A stretch of 64,000 nt of DNA from assembly GCA_024516035.1 (NCBI GenBank), contig CM044962.1, positions 744,001 to 808,000 on the forward strand, written 5' to 3'. The position numbers were made by a program, and so were the translations under genes. Under the pieces are notes generated by a model that saw only the letters and a list, made by a program, of their open reading frames with translations, ran no database searches and was not told where the DNA came from. Of this stretch, positions 42,178 through 55,772 are shown one piece after another. Each line of letters starts with the position of its first letter. The stretch's first letter is position 1. The DNA is from Bactericera cockerelli (lineage: Eukaryota > Arthropoda > Insecta > Hemiptera > Triozidae).

Positions 42178-42520
42178 AGCCAGCAGAATGGGAGATATAG
42201 CTTCAGAGCAATAAAGATAGTAGCTTCAGCCAATAAGAAATACTTCAAAATAAATAGTAGCTTCACGCATAAAATAGTATTTCAGCAAATTTAAGAAAAT
42301 ACTTCAGCAAAATAAGAGAAGTAGCTTAAACCCAACCCAAAAAGAGATAGTATTTCACAAAATAAGAGAATAGCTCAGCGCAATAAAAAGTACTTCAGCA
42401 GCAATAAGAATAGTAGCTTCACCAAAAGAATAGTAGCTTCACAGCAAAAAAAATAGTAGCTTAAACCCCAAAATAAGAGAAGTAGCTCAGCAGCAATAAG
42501 AATAGTATTTTTGGAATGAG
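42178..42520. repeat. Minisatellite of about 24 bp, degraded
   Basis: Units like AGTAGCTTCAGCAGCAATAAG followed by AAT repeat about 13 times with internal losses. More damaged units reach about 42760. Confidence 0.7.
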
Positions 42521-43589
42521 TGCTTCCCCGCAAAGAAAAGTTAACTTGAAAAATAAAGTTATTTGCGAATAAGGATTATTCCGAATGAGAAGTATTTAAA
42601 GGGAAAAAAAATATATTTAAAAAAAAATGCTTAAAATAAAGGTTATGGGGCGCAAAAAAATAAAAATAGTTCAGCAACAAAAAAGATTTTTTTTTTAAAA
42701 CCAATAAAAATTATTGGGGCCCTTTTAAAAATATGTTCCACAAAAAAGAAAGTGCCAGCGAATAGATATATTCCGCCTTTCTTACCAATTTTTACTGGGG
42801 GCCTAAAATTACTTCGCCAATTATCTTCCCCCTGGAATTTTACTCAACCTTTTCCCCAAAAAATTGAATTCTCCCCGCATAAAATCTCTGTTTTTCCCCA
42901 AACCATTTTCCCCCTTTCCCCGTTCTTTCTTCAAGTTTTTAGGGAATCCGTTCATTAGCCGTTGACAGTTGTTTTGGGTAATTTATTTTTTAATTTTAAA
43001 AATTTTAAGTTAAAAACGCCTTTTGAAAAAAAATTTTTTTCTGCATTCAAACACTCTTTTTCTTTTTATTTCTCTTTCAAATTCTATTCTCTTTTCCCCC
43101 CAAATTCACTGTTCATTTCCCTGGGCAAATGTTTGCCAACAACAATTTCCCGATTTATTTTCCCCCTTTTCTCGTTTCCTTTTCCTCACCTTTTTTCTCT
43201 TTTTTCTCTTTCCCCCTTCCCACCATTCCTACTCCTTTTCCTTCCTCGCCATTTCTACTCTTCTCCTTTTCCTTCCTCCTCTCCATTCTTTTTTCCTCCC
43301 TTTCTACTTCTTTTTTCTTTCCTCGCTTACTCCTTTCTTTTTCTTTCCTCGCCTTTTCTACCTTTTTCTTTTTCCTCCACCCCTATTTTTTTTTTCGCGC
43401 CATTCCTACCCCCCTTTTTCTTCTCGCCTTTTTCTACCTTTTTCCTCTTTTTTCCCGCTACTCCACCTTTTTTGACTTCTTATTTTTTTTTTCTTTTCAG
43501 TCCACGGGAAAAAGCCTCATAACCAGTACCGATTCATGCGGGGGCGATTTGTTACCTGGAGGCAGAACTTTAAGCAACCTGCCGTGCCC

Positions 43590-44010
43590 CCGTTTTGTGA
43601 TTACTGCCCTAGCCCCAGAGATCCTATTCTTTCCCTCGAGAAATTTTTTCACACAAAAGATTCGTCCCTTTCCAAAATGGGGGCTGGCATTTATTAAATC
43701 AAGCCAATCAAAACGTTTAAAGTCTTTGGGCCTGGGAAGAATCCACGGTAAAAAATTAAACAAACAAAAAAAACAAAAAGCCCCATTTGATTTGTGCTAT
43801 TTAAATTCTTCTTTTTTTACTTTTTTGCCTTTTCCCTTCAATCTACTTGGGCTTGGCATTTTCCAACCTCAATTGGGGTTGGTGGTTGGGGAAAACAATT
43901 TTTGGCTGGTGTCCCACCAAAAAAACCACCGTTTTTTTTTTGAAATTGAACTTGAGGACAATGGGACGGGGTTTTAATCCTCCATTGCTGAATCGTATCA
44001 ATTTTTGGCT
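43590..44010 (+). mobile_element. SINE-F copy, degraded and expanded
   Basis: GTGATTACTGCCC and CCCCAGAGATCCT resemble the SINE-F anticodon and T parts. GGCATTTTCCAACC, GGTTGGTGGTTGGG and GGTTTTAATCCTCCATTGC resemble its body. Confidence 0.45.
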
Positions 44011-44438
44011 ATTTAATTTTTATACTTTTTTTTTAAAAAAAAAAAACTTTATAGTTCTTCCCTAAAGGGTTTTTGGAAAAGTTTTTCCTTGAAAGGGAAT
44101 TCCTTCTCCTTTCGTTTTTGTTTTGATTTCTTTTTTTAATTTAAATTTTCATCTCCCCTTCCTCTTTTTTTTTTCTCTCTCTAAAAGCAAAATATCTTTT
44201 TCCTGTTACTATTTTTGATTTTCCCTCAATCTTCTCTTCTCCTCCATTTTCTCTCTCCTCTATCTCCCCTTTTCTTTCTTCTTTATTCAGGCTCTTCGAA
44301 AGGGGAAAGGGAACCCTTCCTTTTTTTCGCTATTTTTATTTTTTTCCTCCTTTCCCTTTCTCTCCCCTCTCTCTCCTCTCTCTCTCTCTCTCTTTTTCCT
44401 CTCTTTAAACCAGTAATAAAAAAATAAATTTGACTCAC

Positions 44439-44541
44439 CTCTGTTTTTTCGCCGCCACACTTGTGTAGGGCCCCGGGGCCCGGGCTTGGCAAGCTGGTTA
44501 GCGGCTGGACGGGACCCACGCTATCACCACCCACCGGGAAG
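44439..44541 (-). CDS. Candidate upstream CaMKK exon in a low-quality stretch
   Basis: A 103-bp GC-rich island is bounded on the minus strand by GTGTTTCAG (acceptor, ends 44542) and GTGAGT (donor, 44438-44433). One frame is open: FPVGGDSVGPVQPLTSLP and on to GGEKTE. The Pro/Ser/Gly-rich composition fits the disordered N-terminus that precedes the exon at 26038-26332. The phases do not match: this exon ends at phase 0 while the next starts with one base of a split codon. Removing one A from the six-A run near its 3' end would give agreement, and the surrounding 26 kb is full of apparent homopolymer errors. It is the only clean, non-repetitive stretch for kilobases. Assignment to CaMKK is inference from strand, order and splice sites. 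Confidence 0.5.
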
Positions 44542-44574
44542 CTGAAACACACAAGTAACATTTGATTTTATATT

Positions 44575-44790
44575 TTTAAACACTTTATTAATATAAAACA
44601 AAAATACAGTACAAAAATAATTTTTTTAACAATGAAAAAAACTGGAAAAAATTTTTATATTGTATACAAAAAAATAAAAAAGAAAAGAAAAAAAATATAA
44701 AACATATATGCCTAACAAAAGGGGCGGGTTATTCCTAGGAATCCTTCCCCCCCAAACCCCCCTTACAGCGGAAGGACCCGGGGTTCGTCA
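44575..44790 (-). repeat. Repeat J copy, degraded
   Basis: CCTAACAAAAGGGGCGGGTTATT is the inverse of AATAACCCCGCCCTTTAGTTAGG with typical run errors. The AT-rich part to the left also follows the family. Confidence 0.55.
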
Positions 44791-47700
44791 TTCGGGCCTC
44801 TCAAAACGCAAACGTTAAAAGGAATTGAGACCAATACCAAAAGTAGGGAAAACACAAAAAAAATAAAGAAAAAAATGGGATAGAATATTTAAATTTTAAA
44901 AAAAAGTCCAAAAAAATCGAATCGCAAACCCCGGGCCCTTTCGGCCGGGGATCTTCAAAAAACAACCCCCCCCGGAACCAAAAGCCCCAAAACCCCTTTT
45001 TTTGGATCCAGGCCCTGATTCTCCAAAAAAAAAAAAAAAAATCAAATTTTTTTTTTAAAAGGGGGGGGAAAAAATTTTTTTTTTTTTTTTATTTTAAATT
45101 TAAAAATTTTTTTTGTTTTTTTTGGTCCTCTTTTTTTCCCCGTTTAACAGGGGCCAAGCCCAATTTTCATTTTCTTAAACCCCGTAAATCGGTTTTTTGG
45201 GACCCAAAAAAATTTTTTTTTTTTAAAAATTCACATTTGTCAACACTTCCTTAAAATTTAAAAAACCAACCTCAAAAAAAAAAATATATGTGGGCCCCCA
45301 AAAATTTTTTACCAAAATTTTTTTGGTTCAAAAAAAAACACAAAAAATCAAAAGGGGGTTTGGGGGCGGGTTTTAAAGGGGGCCCTTTTTTTGGGGAAAA
45401 ATAATTTTATTTCCCCCCCAAAAAACCAAAAATAACAGGTATTTTTTGAAAAAATTTTTTTGTTTAAAATTTTTAAAAAATTTAAAATTTTTAAATTTTT
45501 AAAACCAAAAAGAAAGGCTTCCACCCCCCAGGTTTTTTTTTTGGTTTTAAAAAAAAAAATTTTTTAAAAATTTTTTTTAAAGATTTTTAAGGAAAAAATG
45601 GGGGCAAGGGGCATTATTTTTAAGTTTCCCCTTGTAAAACCTTTGAAAACTTTAAAAAGAACTTAGGGGAAAAACCCTTAATCCCAAAAGTCAAAATTTT
45701 AATCTTTTAAAATTTTTTTGGTGTTCCAATTTTTTGAGTCCCTTGAGAATTTTTTCGCCCCTCCCTTCCCAAAAATTTTTTTTCCCCTTTCCTCTTTCGC
45801 TCCTTGGGTCTTCATTCCTTTTTTGGGTTTTCTTTTATTGGGGGGGTTTCTTTCCCCTCCTTTCCTTTTAAAAAATTCTTTTTCCCCTTTTTCTTCTTCG
45901 GGGCCTCACCCTAAATAAAATTTCTTTCTCCAAATTTCTTTTCAAATTTTACCCCTCCACTTTTTTATTTTTTCTATTTCTTTTTAAAAAATTTTCCCCC
46001 CCTTTTTTTATATTTTCCCTCCCTTTTTTCCCCCTTTTTCTCCCTTTTTTTTATTTCCCTTTCTCCCCCTTTTTTTCCTCCCCCTTTCCCCTTTTTTTTT
46101 CCTCCCCTTTTCTCCATTTTTTCCCCCCCTTTTCCCCCCTTTTCTCCTTTTCCCCCCTTTTCCCTTTTCCCATTTTATATTTTTTCCCTTTTTTTTATTT
46201 TCATTCCTCCATCCCGCAAAATTTTTTCCCTCCCACTTTTAAAAAATTTTTTTTCCCCTCCCCCTTTAAAAAAAAAATTCCCCCAAACCAAAAATTTTTT
46301 CCCTCCCATTCCCAAAAAATTATTTTACCCAAATTTTTTTTTTTTATTTATTCCCCTAAATTATTTTTTTCCCTCCCCCTTCCCTAAATTAACATTCCAT
46401 TAAATCAAAATTTTTTACCCCCTTCCCCAATAAAATTTTTTTACCCCTTTAAAACCGGGGGGGCAAAAACCGGTTTCCAACGAACAAAATTTTAATTGGG
46501 GGAAATTAAAAAAATTTTGGGTTTTAAAAATTTTTTCTTTACCTCTGGTTTAATTTTTCCCTTTTTTCCTTTTTTGAAAAGGACCTTTTTTTTTCCCTAC
46601 CAAATTTTTTTAAAAATTTTTTCCCCCCCGGAAAAAAAAAAATTTTTTCCTTTTTCCCAAAAAAAACTTTTTTAATTCCTTTTTATTTTTTTTAAAATTT
46701 GTAATTCCACCAGTTAAAAAAAATTTTCCCCCCAACCAAAAATTAAATTTTTTAAAAAAAAAAAAGCACTGGGTGGGCCCAACCAAGCAACGAAATTCCC
46801 ACCTCGTAAAAACCCTTTTAAACCCCTGATCCAAAACGTTTTTTTTTCAAGGCATGGGAAAAAATTACTGATATTTTAAAAGGGGGAAAACGTTAAGGGT
46901 GCCCGTATCAGTGCAAATTTTTGAATTCCCCCCCCTGGATTTAAAAAGGGGAAAAAAGGGGGATTTTCCGTTAAAAAAGGAAAAACCCTTTTTTTCCCCA
47001 GAAGGCACAGCAACGTTTAAAAAAAACCCAAATAATTTTTTTTAAAAATTGGGGCCCAACTAAACCCAAAGGGGATAAAAAAAATAAAAAGGAAATTTTA
47101 ACAAATTAAATTTTTAAAATTGATTTTTTTTTTCCCCCTTTGAAATTTTTAAAAAAACTTTTAACTTCTCAAATTTTTAAAAAAAAAATTTAGTTTATTT
47201 TTTAAAAAGAAAATCATTTAATTACTTTAAAATATAAATAAAAAAGAAAAAACATTTAATGTGAAAAAAAAAGGGGGAATTTTTTAAAAAAATTGGGGGA
47301 ATTTAGGTAAAATAAAAAATCCTATTTTAAAAAGGGAAAAAATTTATTGGGTTGGTTAACTTTTTTAAGGGGGCAAATCCGTTTTCTGGAAAAAAAGAAA
47401 ACAAAAAAGGGTGATTAGGAAAAAGAAAAAAAAAAAACCTTGCCTAAAAAAAAATTTAATTTTTTTAAAAAATTTAAAAAAAAATTTTTTTTTTATTTGT
47501 ACAAAAACTAAAAAGGGGAAAATTTTGGGGAAAAAACTAAATTAAACCCTTGGTTAAAATTAAAATTTTTTTATTTTATAAAAATTGGAAAGCTTTTTAA
47601 AATTTTTTTTTTAAAAAAAAAACCTTTTAAATTAAAAAACTGAAAGGGGTTTGATACAGGATTTTTTAAAAAAAAATTTTCTCCAAAAGGGCTTAAAAAA

Positions 47701-50700
47701 AACCCAAAAATTTTGGGAACCCAGTTTAAACTTTTTTTTCTAGAAAATTTTTTTTCCCCTTTTATTTTAAAAAGAAAAATTTTTTTTTTATTGAATTTTT
47801 GGGAAAGAATAAATTTTCAGAAATTTTATTTTAAAATCATTTCACAAAAATTAAAACCCTAGAAGGGGCCCCTTTCCCCAAAAAAAAATTTTTAAATTTT
47901 TCTCTTTTTAAAGTTTTAAAAGGCCCCTTTGCCACGGTTGAAAAAAATTTAATTTTTTTAAAAAAAAAAAATATTTTTTACCATTGATCCAAACAATTTT
48001 AAAATACTAAATTTAAAAGGGAAAAAGGGGAAAAATTTAAATTTTGAAAATTTTGAAAAATTTAAAAAGTTTTAAAAAATTTTTTTTTAAAAAACTTTCA
48101 AGGGTTCCTTTCCCAAATAATAAAATTCTTCCTTTTTTTTAAAAAGGATGAAAGTGACCCGCCTGGGAAAAAAAATTTGGAAACCCCTTTAAAAAAAACC
48201 CACTGAATTTTTCCCCAAAAATTTTCCCGGTGGGGAACTACCCCAAAAAATTTTGACTGAAACCCCCCCCCCTTTAATTAAAAACCCCCTTTGTAAGTTT
48301 TTTGGGAGAGAAAAAATTTTCCCAGGCCACCCCCCCTTAAAATTTTTAACTTTTCGGAACATTTTTCCTTTAAAAAAAAAAAAATTTTTTTTAACCCCCA
48401 AAAAGTTTTTTAAAATTTTTTGGCACAATTTTTTTTTAATTGGGGAAAAAACCTTTTTTTTCATTTTGATTTTTTTTATTCCCAGGAAAAATACCCGTAA
48501 AATTTCTACCCCCCTGGGGTTAACCGATCCAAACAAATTTCCCTAGGCCTTAAATTTAGATTAAAAAATTTTTCAAACGGCCCCGAGCCCAAATTTTTTA
48601 AAAAAGAAAATTTAAATGTTATTTTGGGGGGTTAAACATGCTGGTAAAAGTAAAAAACCTTGTTGAAAAACCCCCCCATTCATAAATTTAAAGGGGGGCT
48701 TAATTTTCCTTTAAACAAATAAAAAAAGGGCTTGGAAGGAAGGAAAAAAAAAACCCAAAAAAACCCCAATCCCTGAGGTTGAAAACCCCCGCCAAGGGGG
48801 CGATAAAAGAAAAAAGAAAAAAAAATGAAACCAAAAAAGAAATTTTTTTTTATAAAAATTTAAGAAAGAACTGCCTTTTTTTTACATTTTTAAAAACTTT
48901 TTTAACTTTTTTAAAAAGGGGGCCCCAAAATTTTTTTTGAAAAAATTAAAAAACGGAAAAAAAGAAAATTTTCCCAAAATAATTTTAATAACTTTATGTT
49001 AAAAATTTTCAAATTTTTGGGATACTTTTCGGGTATTTTAAAAAAAGCCGCTTTGAAAAATTTAATGTTAATAAAAAGAATTTAGGAAAAGGAAAAAGAT
49101 AAAAAGCATTGTTTTTTAAAGAAAGGGGCCGGGCCCGAACCAAATTTTTTTTTTGCAAATTTCATGAAATCTGGAAAAACAAGGGAATACCGTTTCAATC
49201 CAAAGAAAAATTTTCCCCACTAAGGGTTTTTTTAACAGGGGCGAAACCACCCAAAAAACTTTTTTTTTAAAAGGGATTTTTAAATTTTAAAAAAAAAATT
49301 GGTCCCCCCTTTGGGAAATTTTTGGGAAAATATTTTGAACCTGACCGCCCCCAAACCGGGGGGAATTCCCTTTTTCCCAATTTTTAAAGGAAAAGAAAAT
49401 TTTTTTTTTTTACTTTAAAAATGCAACAAGGTTTCAAAAAAAGGGAAAAATTTTTTCGGCCCCAAAAAAAGGGGGTTTTTGGTACCCATTGGAAGCTTGG
49501 TTTCCCCTAAATTTAAAAAATTTAAAAAGGCAAAAAAATAAAACCCCTTTTTTTTTTTAATTGCTTTTTTAATTTAAAAGAAAAAAAATTTTAAAACTTT
49601 TTTTAAAAACAAAAGTCCCAAAATTTTTTACCCCTTTTTTTTTTTTTTTAAATAAAAAAAATGAGAACAAAAAAAAACTAACCGCAATTTTTTTTTTTAA
49701 AACAAAACAAAACCCCAAAAATTTTTTTAAATTTGTTTGGGGGTTTAAATTTTAAAAAAAAAAACCCCTTTTTCCTTTTAAAAAACCAAAAAGGGGGAAG
49801 AAAATTGATCCCCCAATTATTTGGGTTTTTAATAAATTTAAAATTTTTTCCCTTTTGGGTTTTGGCTTTAACTTTTACTTTCCCCAAATAAAAAATAATC
49901 CGGGGGGGAATAATTTTTTTTCCACATATCCTGGAACACATAAAAAGGGGGGAGTTTTTAAAAAAAAATTTACCTTTTTTTTTTTATTTATTTAAAACCT
50001 TTTTAAAAATTTTCCGGCCCAAAAAATTTTTTAACCAAAAATTTTGGAATTAAATTTTTCCAAAACTTTTCCCCACCCCCCAAAAAGGTTTCCATTAAGG
50101 AAAAAAAAAAAAAATCCAAAACCCCCAAAACTTTTTTTTTGGGTTTTCCAATAAAAAATCAAACCTTTTTAAGGCCCAAAAAAAAATTTAGGGTTTTTTT
50201 TCCCCCAAATAAAAAACCAGAAAAAATTTTTTTTTAAAATAAATTTCCTTTTTTTTAAAAAAAAAATAGGGGGTTAAACTGGGTTTTTTCTTTTTAAAAA
50301 GAAAAATTTTTCCATTTTTAAACCTTGACTTCCTTAAAAAAAGCAAAACCCAAAAAAAAAAAATTTTTTTTTTTCCCCAAAATTTTTACAACTTTTCCCG
50401 GGACCAAAATTTCCCCACCTGGCCTATTTTTTTTCTAAATCCTTTTTTTTTTTATCGAACCAAAAATATTTTTTTTTTTACTAAGTTATTTTTTTTTCTT
50501 TTTAAAAAAAAAAAAATATGAAAATTTTAAAATTAAAAGGGCATGGGGGGAAAAAAATTAGGGGGGGGTTCAAAAAAAATTTTCCCCTAAAAAAAAATTT
50601 TTTAATACCATTTTTTTTTCAAATTAAAACCTTTTAAAAAATGGGCGGGGTTTTATTTAAAAACTGGGGTTATTAAAAAATTTCCTTAAACCTCCGGGTG

Positions 50701-51471
50701 GGGGACCTTATAAAATTTTTTAAAAATTAAAATTTTTTTTTGGGGGGAAATTTTTTTTTAAAATTGGGTTCCTAATAATTTTTTTTACTAATTTTTTTTT
50801 GAAAAACCTAGAAAACGATTATTCCCTTCCCTTCAAATTTTTTTCTAGTTTCTTTAATTTTTTTGTTTTACAGGGGAGACCTTTTTAAAGAAAATTTTAC
50901 AATAAGTTTTTTTGGGAAATTTTTCTTTCCCATTTTAAAAGGAAAAATTTTATTTTTATAATTGGGGCAAAAACTTTTATTTTTTCACTAAATAAACATA
51001 AAATACAATCATTTGGTTTTTTTTTGTAAACCCAAAAATTTAATTTTTTAGGTTTACCCCTTTTAACCCAAAAAAAAATTTTAAAAAAATAAAATATCCT
51101 CTTTATTTTTTTTTTTCTTCCTTTAATAACCTTTTGGTTTTGAACCCCTTTAAATTGGGCCCCCCCGGAAAACCCGAAATTTCGTTTAAAAAATTTTTTT
51201 TAAAATCCAACTTGTTGAAGGGAAAAAATTGGAAAATAATTTTCCCCAAATACCTGTTAAATAAAAAAATATTTTTAATTTTTTGACAACTTAAATTGAA
51301 CTGAAATAAAGTCCTAAAAAATTACAATCATTTAAAAACCCTTATTTACTTGGGCAATGTTCCCCCATCTGGAAAAGGTATGTGATCCCCTTTTAATGGG
51401 CCCTGGTGAATTTTTTCCCATTAATTTTTTTTTAACCCAAAAAAAAGATTTAATTTTGATTTAAAAAATTT

Positions 51472-51509
<38 letters not shown>

Positions 51510-54500
51510 AAAATTTTTTTTTTAAAATAACCTCCAAAATTTCTTAATTGTTTCCCCAAATTCCCGGGGTTTTTTTTCCATAGAATCTTCCCTTGCCCCA
51601 AATTTTTTCCCCCTTTATTTTTTTTCCCCCCTTTTGTTTTTTTTTTTTTTTACATCCAAAATTTTTTTTTTTTTCAAAAAAAACAAATCCCTTTTTTCAA
51701 CCAGTTTCCCCCAAAAATTTGACCAAAATTCCTTGTACAAAAACTTCCCCTTTTAAAAGGGGATGCCCAATGCCCCTTTGAAGGGTTTTCCCCCCCAAAA
51801 ATTTTTTTTTTAAACAAAATTTTCAAACCTTTAAATTTTTTTTTTTATTTTAAATTTTTTTATTTTGTTAAAAAATGGTTAAAAATTTTAAAATTTTTTT
51901 TTTTAAAAAAACCAAACCCTTTTCCCTTTAAAAAAAAGTTTTTAAAATTTTAACCCCCCCCCTTTTTTTTAAATATGGGCCCCGGTTTTTTGAAAAAAAG
52001 TAAAAATAAAAAGGTTTTAAAAAATGCCCAATTTTAAATGTCTGAAGTCCCCCCCCAAATTTTGAAAAAAATTTTAAAAATTTTTTAATACTTTCCCAAT
52101 AAAATTTTGTTTTTTTTTTTTTTTTTTTAAAACAATTTGGGTGAATGGATTCATTAAACCCCCAAGATAAATTTTGTTCCTTTGTTCAATAACGGCCGAA
52201 AAAAAGGGAAAAATTTACTGGGTATCCCCGATTTGGGGGAAATTTCATTTTTGGCTTTAAATTAATTCTTTAAACTACCTAAATGGTTTAAAAGCTTTTT
52301 TTAAAAAAAAAAAAAAAACTTTTAGGGAAACCCCTAATTAATGTCAAAATTTTTCTCCCCCAAAATTTATTATAAAGGGTAAAAAATTTGAAAAAAAAGC
52401 AGGGGTTTCCCAAAACATCCCAAAACCAATGGTTACCAACAAAAGGGGACCCTTGACACCAAACACCCCATACCCTTGACTTTTTTGATCCCCAAAAGGG
52501 AATTTTTGGGGTTTTAAAAAATAAAGAACCCCAAAAAATTAGCCCCTAAATCCCAATACCGAAAAAAATTTTTTTTTATCCCAACCAGAACCGTTCATTT
52601 TTTTAATTTTATTTAACTGCCCTTTGCTCCGGTAAATTTAATTTTTCTGATATTTTAATTTTTTTTTTACTAGGAAAAATGGGGTTCCACCAAACTTAAA
52701 ATTAAAAATTTTTTTTTAAACAAAAATTAATAAAGTCTATGTTGGTACGAAAAAAATAACATTTTTAAAAACCTATTTTTTTTTTCCCCAAAAGGGAAAA
52801 AAAGTTGCCTTTTGTTTCAACAAAAATTTTCAAAGAATGGTAAAATTGAAAGAACCTTCCAAAATAAAAAATCCAAAAAAGGGCATGCCCTTTTATAATT
52901 AAACACCCTTAATTCCCCCACTTTGTTAATTTTTTCCCAAAAGAAAATTCCCACCCTAACTAAATTTTAAAAAAAAACCCCCTTTTTTATTCTCCCATAA
53001 AAATTTTTCCTCCAAACCTTCACCGTAATAAACAAGGGGCTGGGAAGAAATAAGGGCCCAATTTTTTTTAAAAATCCGGAAAAAGTTTCTCTCCTCCCAA
53101 ATTTAAAAATTTTACATTCCCCCTTACCCAAATCCTCTACAAATATAAAAAAATTTTCTCTAAACCCCAAACTTTTCCTTGGGGTTTTTAGTTTCTTAAA
53201 AAACCCAAACCAAACCTAAATTTTTTTTTAATTCCGCCCATTTAAAATTTTTAATAATCTTTTTTATACAAAAATATTTAATAAAATAAAAATTATTTTT
53301 TAAATAAAAAGGGAAATTAAAATTTTCATGAAAATTGGAATTTAAACGTAAATAAAAAAAATTAAATTAATAAAAAAATTTTAAAAAAGGGAAAAAGATT
53401 TTAAAACAAAAAGAAAAAGGCTCATAACTTTTAAACCCCAAAAAAAAAAAACCTTTTCCCCAAAAAAAAATCATTATTTTAAAAAAAATTATAACAAAAA
53501 AAAAAAAAATAAAAAAAAAAGATAAAAAAAGGGAAAAAAAACTGCCAATTTGAACAAAGGGGGGAAAAAAAAAACTTTTAAAATTTTTTTTTTTAATTTA
53601 ATTTAATTTTACTTTAAACCCAATTATAAAAAAGTAAAAAAAAAAAACCCTTTTAAAAAAAAAAAAAACCAAAAAAAAAATGGGAAATACAAAAAAAAAA
53701 ATCCTGTTTTACTTTGGAAAATGCGCTTTTTTCATAAAAAAATTAAAAAAGTCGTCCCCCTTTTTTAAAAAAAATTTTTTTTGAATCCGTTAAAAAATTT
53801 TTTTTTTAAATTTTTTTTTAAAACCTTTTTTAATTTTAAAACCACAAAAAATCCGCGGGGGCTAACAAAATGGGGACCACCAAAAACCCCAAAAAAGGGG
53901 GGTTTTTTCTTTCCCCCAAGGGGGGGAAAATTTAAACTTTTTCTAGAGAAAAATTTTAAACACAAAAAACCCCCCTACAAAAAAAAAAACCCCCCTTAAA
54001 AATTTTTAATTTAAAAAAACCAATAATCCCAAAATTCCCCGAAGCCAAACTATTTTAATTTAAAAAAAGGAAATTATTTAATTTTTTTTTTTGAAACCGG
54101 AAATTTTTTTACAGATATTTAAAAAGAGCTAGGAAAAAACTTTTTCCCCTTTCCCCTTCCCTAAAATTAAAAAAAATTCTGAAAATTTCAATTAAATTTT
54201 TTCCCCTACACAACTTAAATAAATTTAATATTAAAAAAAAAAATTTTTTAAAATTTTTTTGTAGTATATTTTTTAAAATTTTAAAAAAACAAAAAAACCG
54301 GGGGGGAAAAAAAATTTTTATTTTTTTAAATTTTAAAATTTATTAATATAAAAAACAAAAGACCAAAAATTTTTTTTTTTTTTAAAAAATTATTTACAAA
54401 AAAAAAAAAAAAGGTTTTTAAAAAAAAAATTTTCCAACCCTTTTAAATTTTTTTCCCAATTTAAAAAATTTCCTTTTTTATTGTTTTTTTTCCCCCTATT

Positions 54501-55772
54501 TGAAACTTTTCAAAAAATTTTTTTTTTTTATATAAAAATCCAAAAAATAAAAAATTTTTTAAAAATTTTTTTTTTACAACAAAAACACAAATTAAAAAAA
54601 AAAAAAAACCCAAAAACCCCAAAACTCCTTTTTTTTTTTGTCCTCTTTTTATTCAACTTTTAAAAACAACCTAATAAATTTACTTTATTTTAATGATTAA
54701 AAAAAAAAAAAAAAAAAAAAAATTTTTCAAAAATTTTTTTTATAAACAACTACAAACCTTTTTTTTTTTTGCCCCCCCGGGGCCCTTACAAACAAAAGAA
54801 CCCCTTTTGAATAAAAATTTTTAGGGGCCGGGGGTTTTGGGCCCACCCTTTAGGCGGATTTAAGACAACTCCCGCTCAAAAAATTTTTTTTGCACTCCCC
54901 CCCGGGGCCGTGAAACAAAAAAAATTTTTTCCCCTTGGGGGTTTTGGGGAAATTAAAAAAACCCTTTTTGCAATTGCTAAAAAAAACTATAAAAAGTTTT
55001 TTTTTTCAAAAATTTTGTCCCCCTTTTAATTTAAAAATTTTTAAAATTTTTTAAAAACCCGGAAAAAATGAAAAATTTTTAAAAAAAAAAAAAATTTTGG
55101 GGACCCTTTTTTAATTCGCATTTTTTTAAAATTTTTCTAAAAAGGAAAAAAATTTTTAAACCCCCCGGTTTTTCCCCCCAAAACCCCCTTAAAATTTTTA
55201 AAACCCTACCAGGGTCCCCATCATAAATTTTTTTTTTTAAAAACGCAATTCTTTAAAAAAATTTCCCCTTTCAATTAATATCTTTTTTAAAGAGGTTTTT
55301 AAAATTTATTAAAAATTAAATTTTTTAATTTTTTCAATTTAAACAAAATTGAAAACCCAACTAAATTTTTTTAAAATAAATTTTTTACTTAAAAGATGTT
55401 TTTTTTCTTAATTAATAAAATTTAAATTTTACAGAAAATCGATTTAATTAAAAAGGTGGTGTTTACCTTTATACCCTTTTTAAACTCAACAGCTGTTTAT
55501 TAAAAAATTGATTAAAAAAAAAATTTTTAACGGGGGAAGTTAAAATTTTTTTTTTTTTTTTTTTGTTTTTTTTTATATTTTTAAAAAATAAATTTTTTTA
55601 ACAAAAATTTTATTTTTTCGAGAAATTTTTTTATTTTTTGAACTACAAATTTCTTTTTGCCTGTGATCTGTGATACATTTAGATAATGGAATTTTGATAA
55701 ATAATTTTATTTTGCTTTTATTTTATACTTATACATTTAATTTGTAATTTGTAATCTTGTTATATGTTTATA

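Larger units (their letters stand above)
29330..55630. other. Abnormal homopolymer-laden sequence, probably poor consensus
   Basis: From about 29.3 kb runs of A, T, C and G of 4-20 bases dominate and alternating dinucleotides become rare. Beyond 44.8 kb hardly any normal sequence remains, until an abrupt return to normal at about 55,630. Known repeats can be recognised in damaged form (SINE-B 35.8 and 36.1 kb, SINE-F 32.5, 33.8 and 43.6 kb, repeat J 44.6 kb, repeat H 36.3 kb). Comparing repeat H at 36.3 kb with 1.6 kb shows many short deletions and run extensions. The exon-like island at 44439-44541 is clean. I infer an unpolished long-read consensus. No gene should be called from frames in this region (Lys/Phe/Pro-rich). 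Confidence 0.75.

Noticed and set aside
29320..55000. Many Phe/Lys/Pro/Ser-rich frames
   Set aside because: The sequence is homopolymer-dominated and probably erroneous; none has recognisable domains or exon borders, apart from the RT relic and the exon candidate listed.
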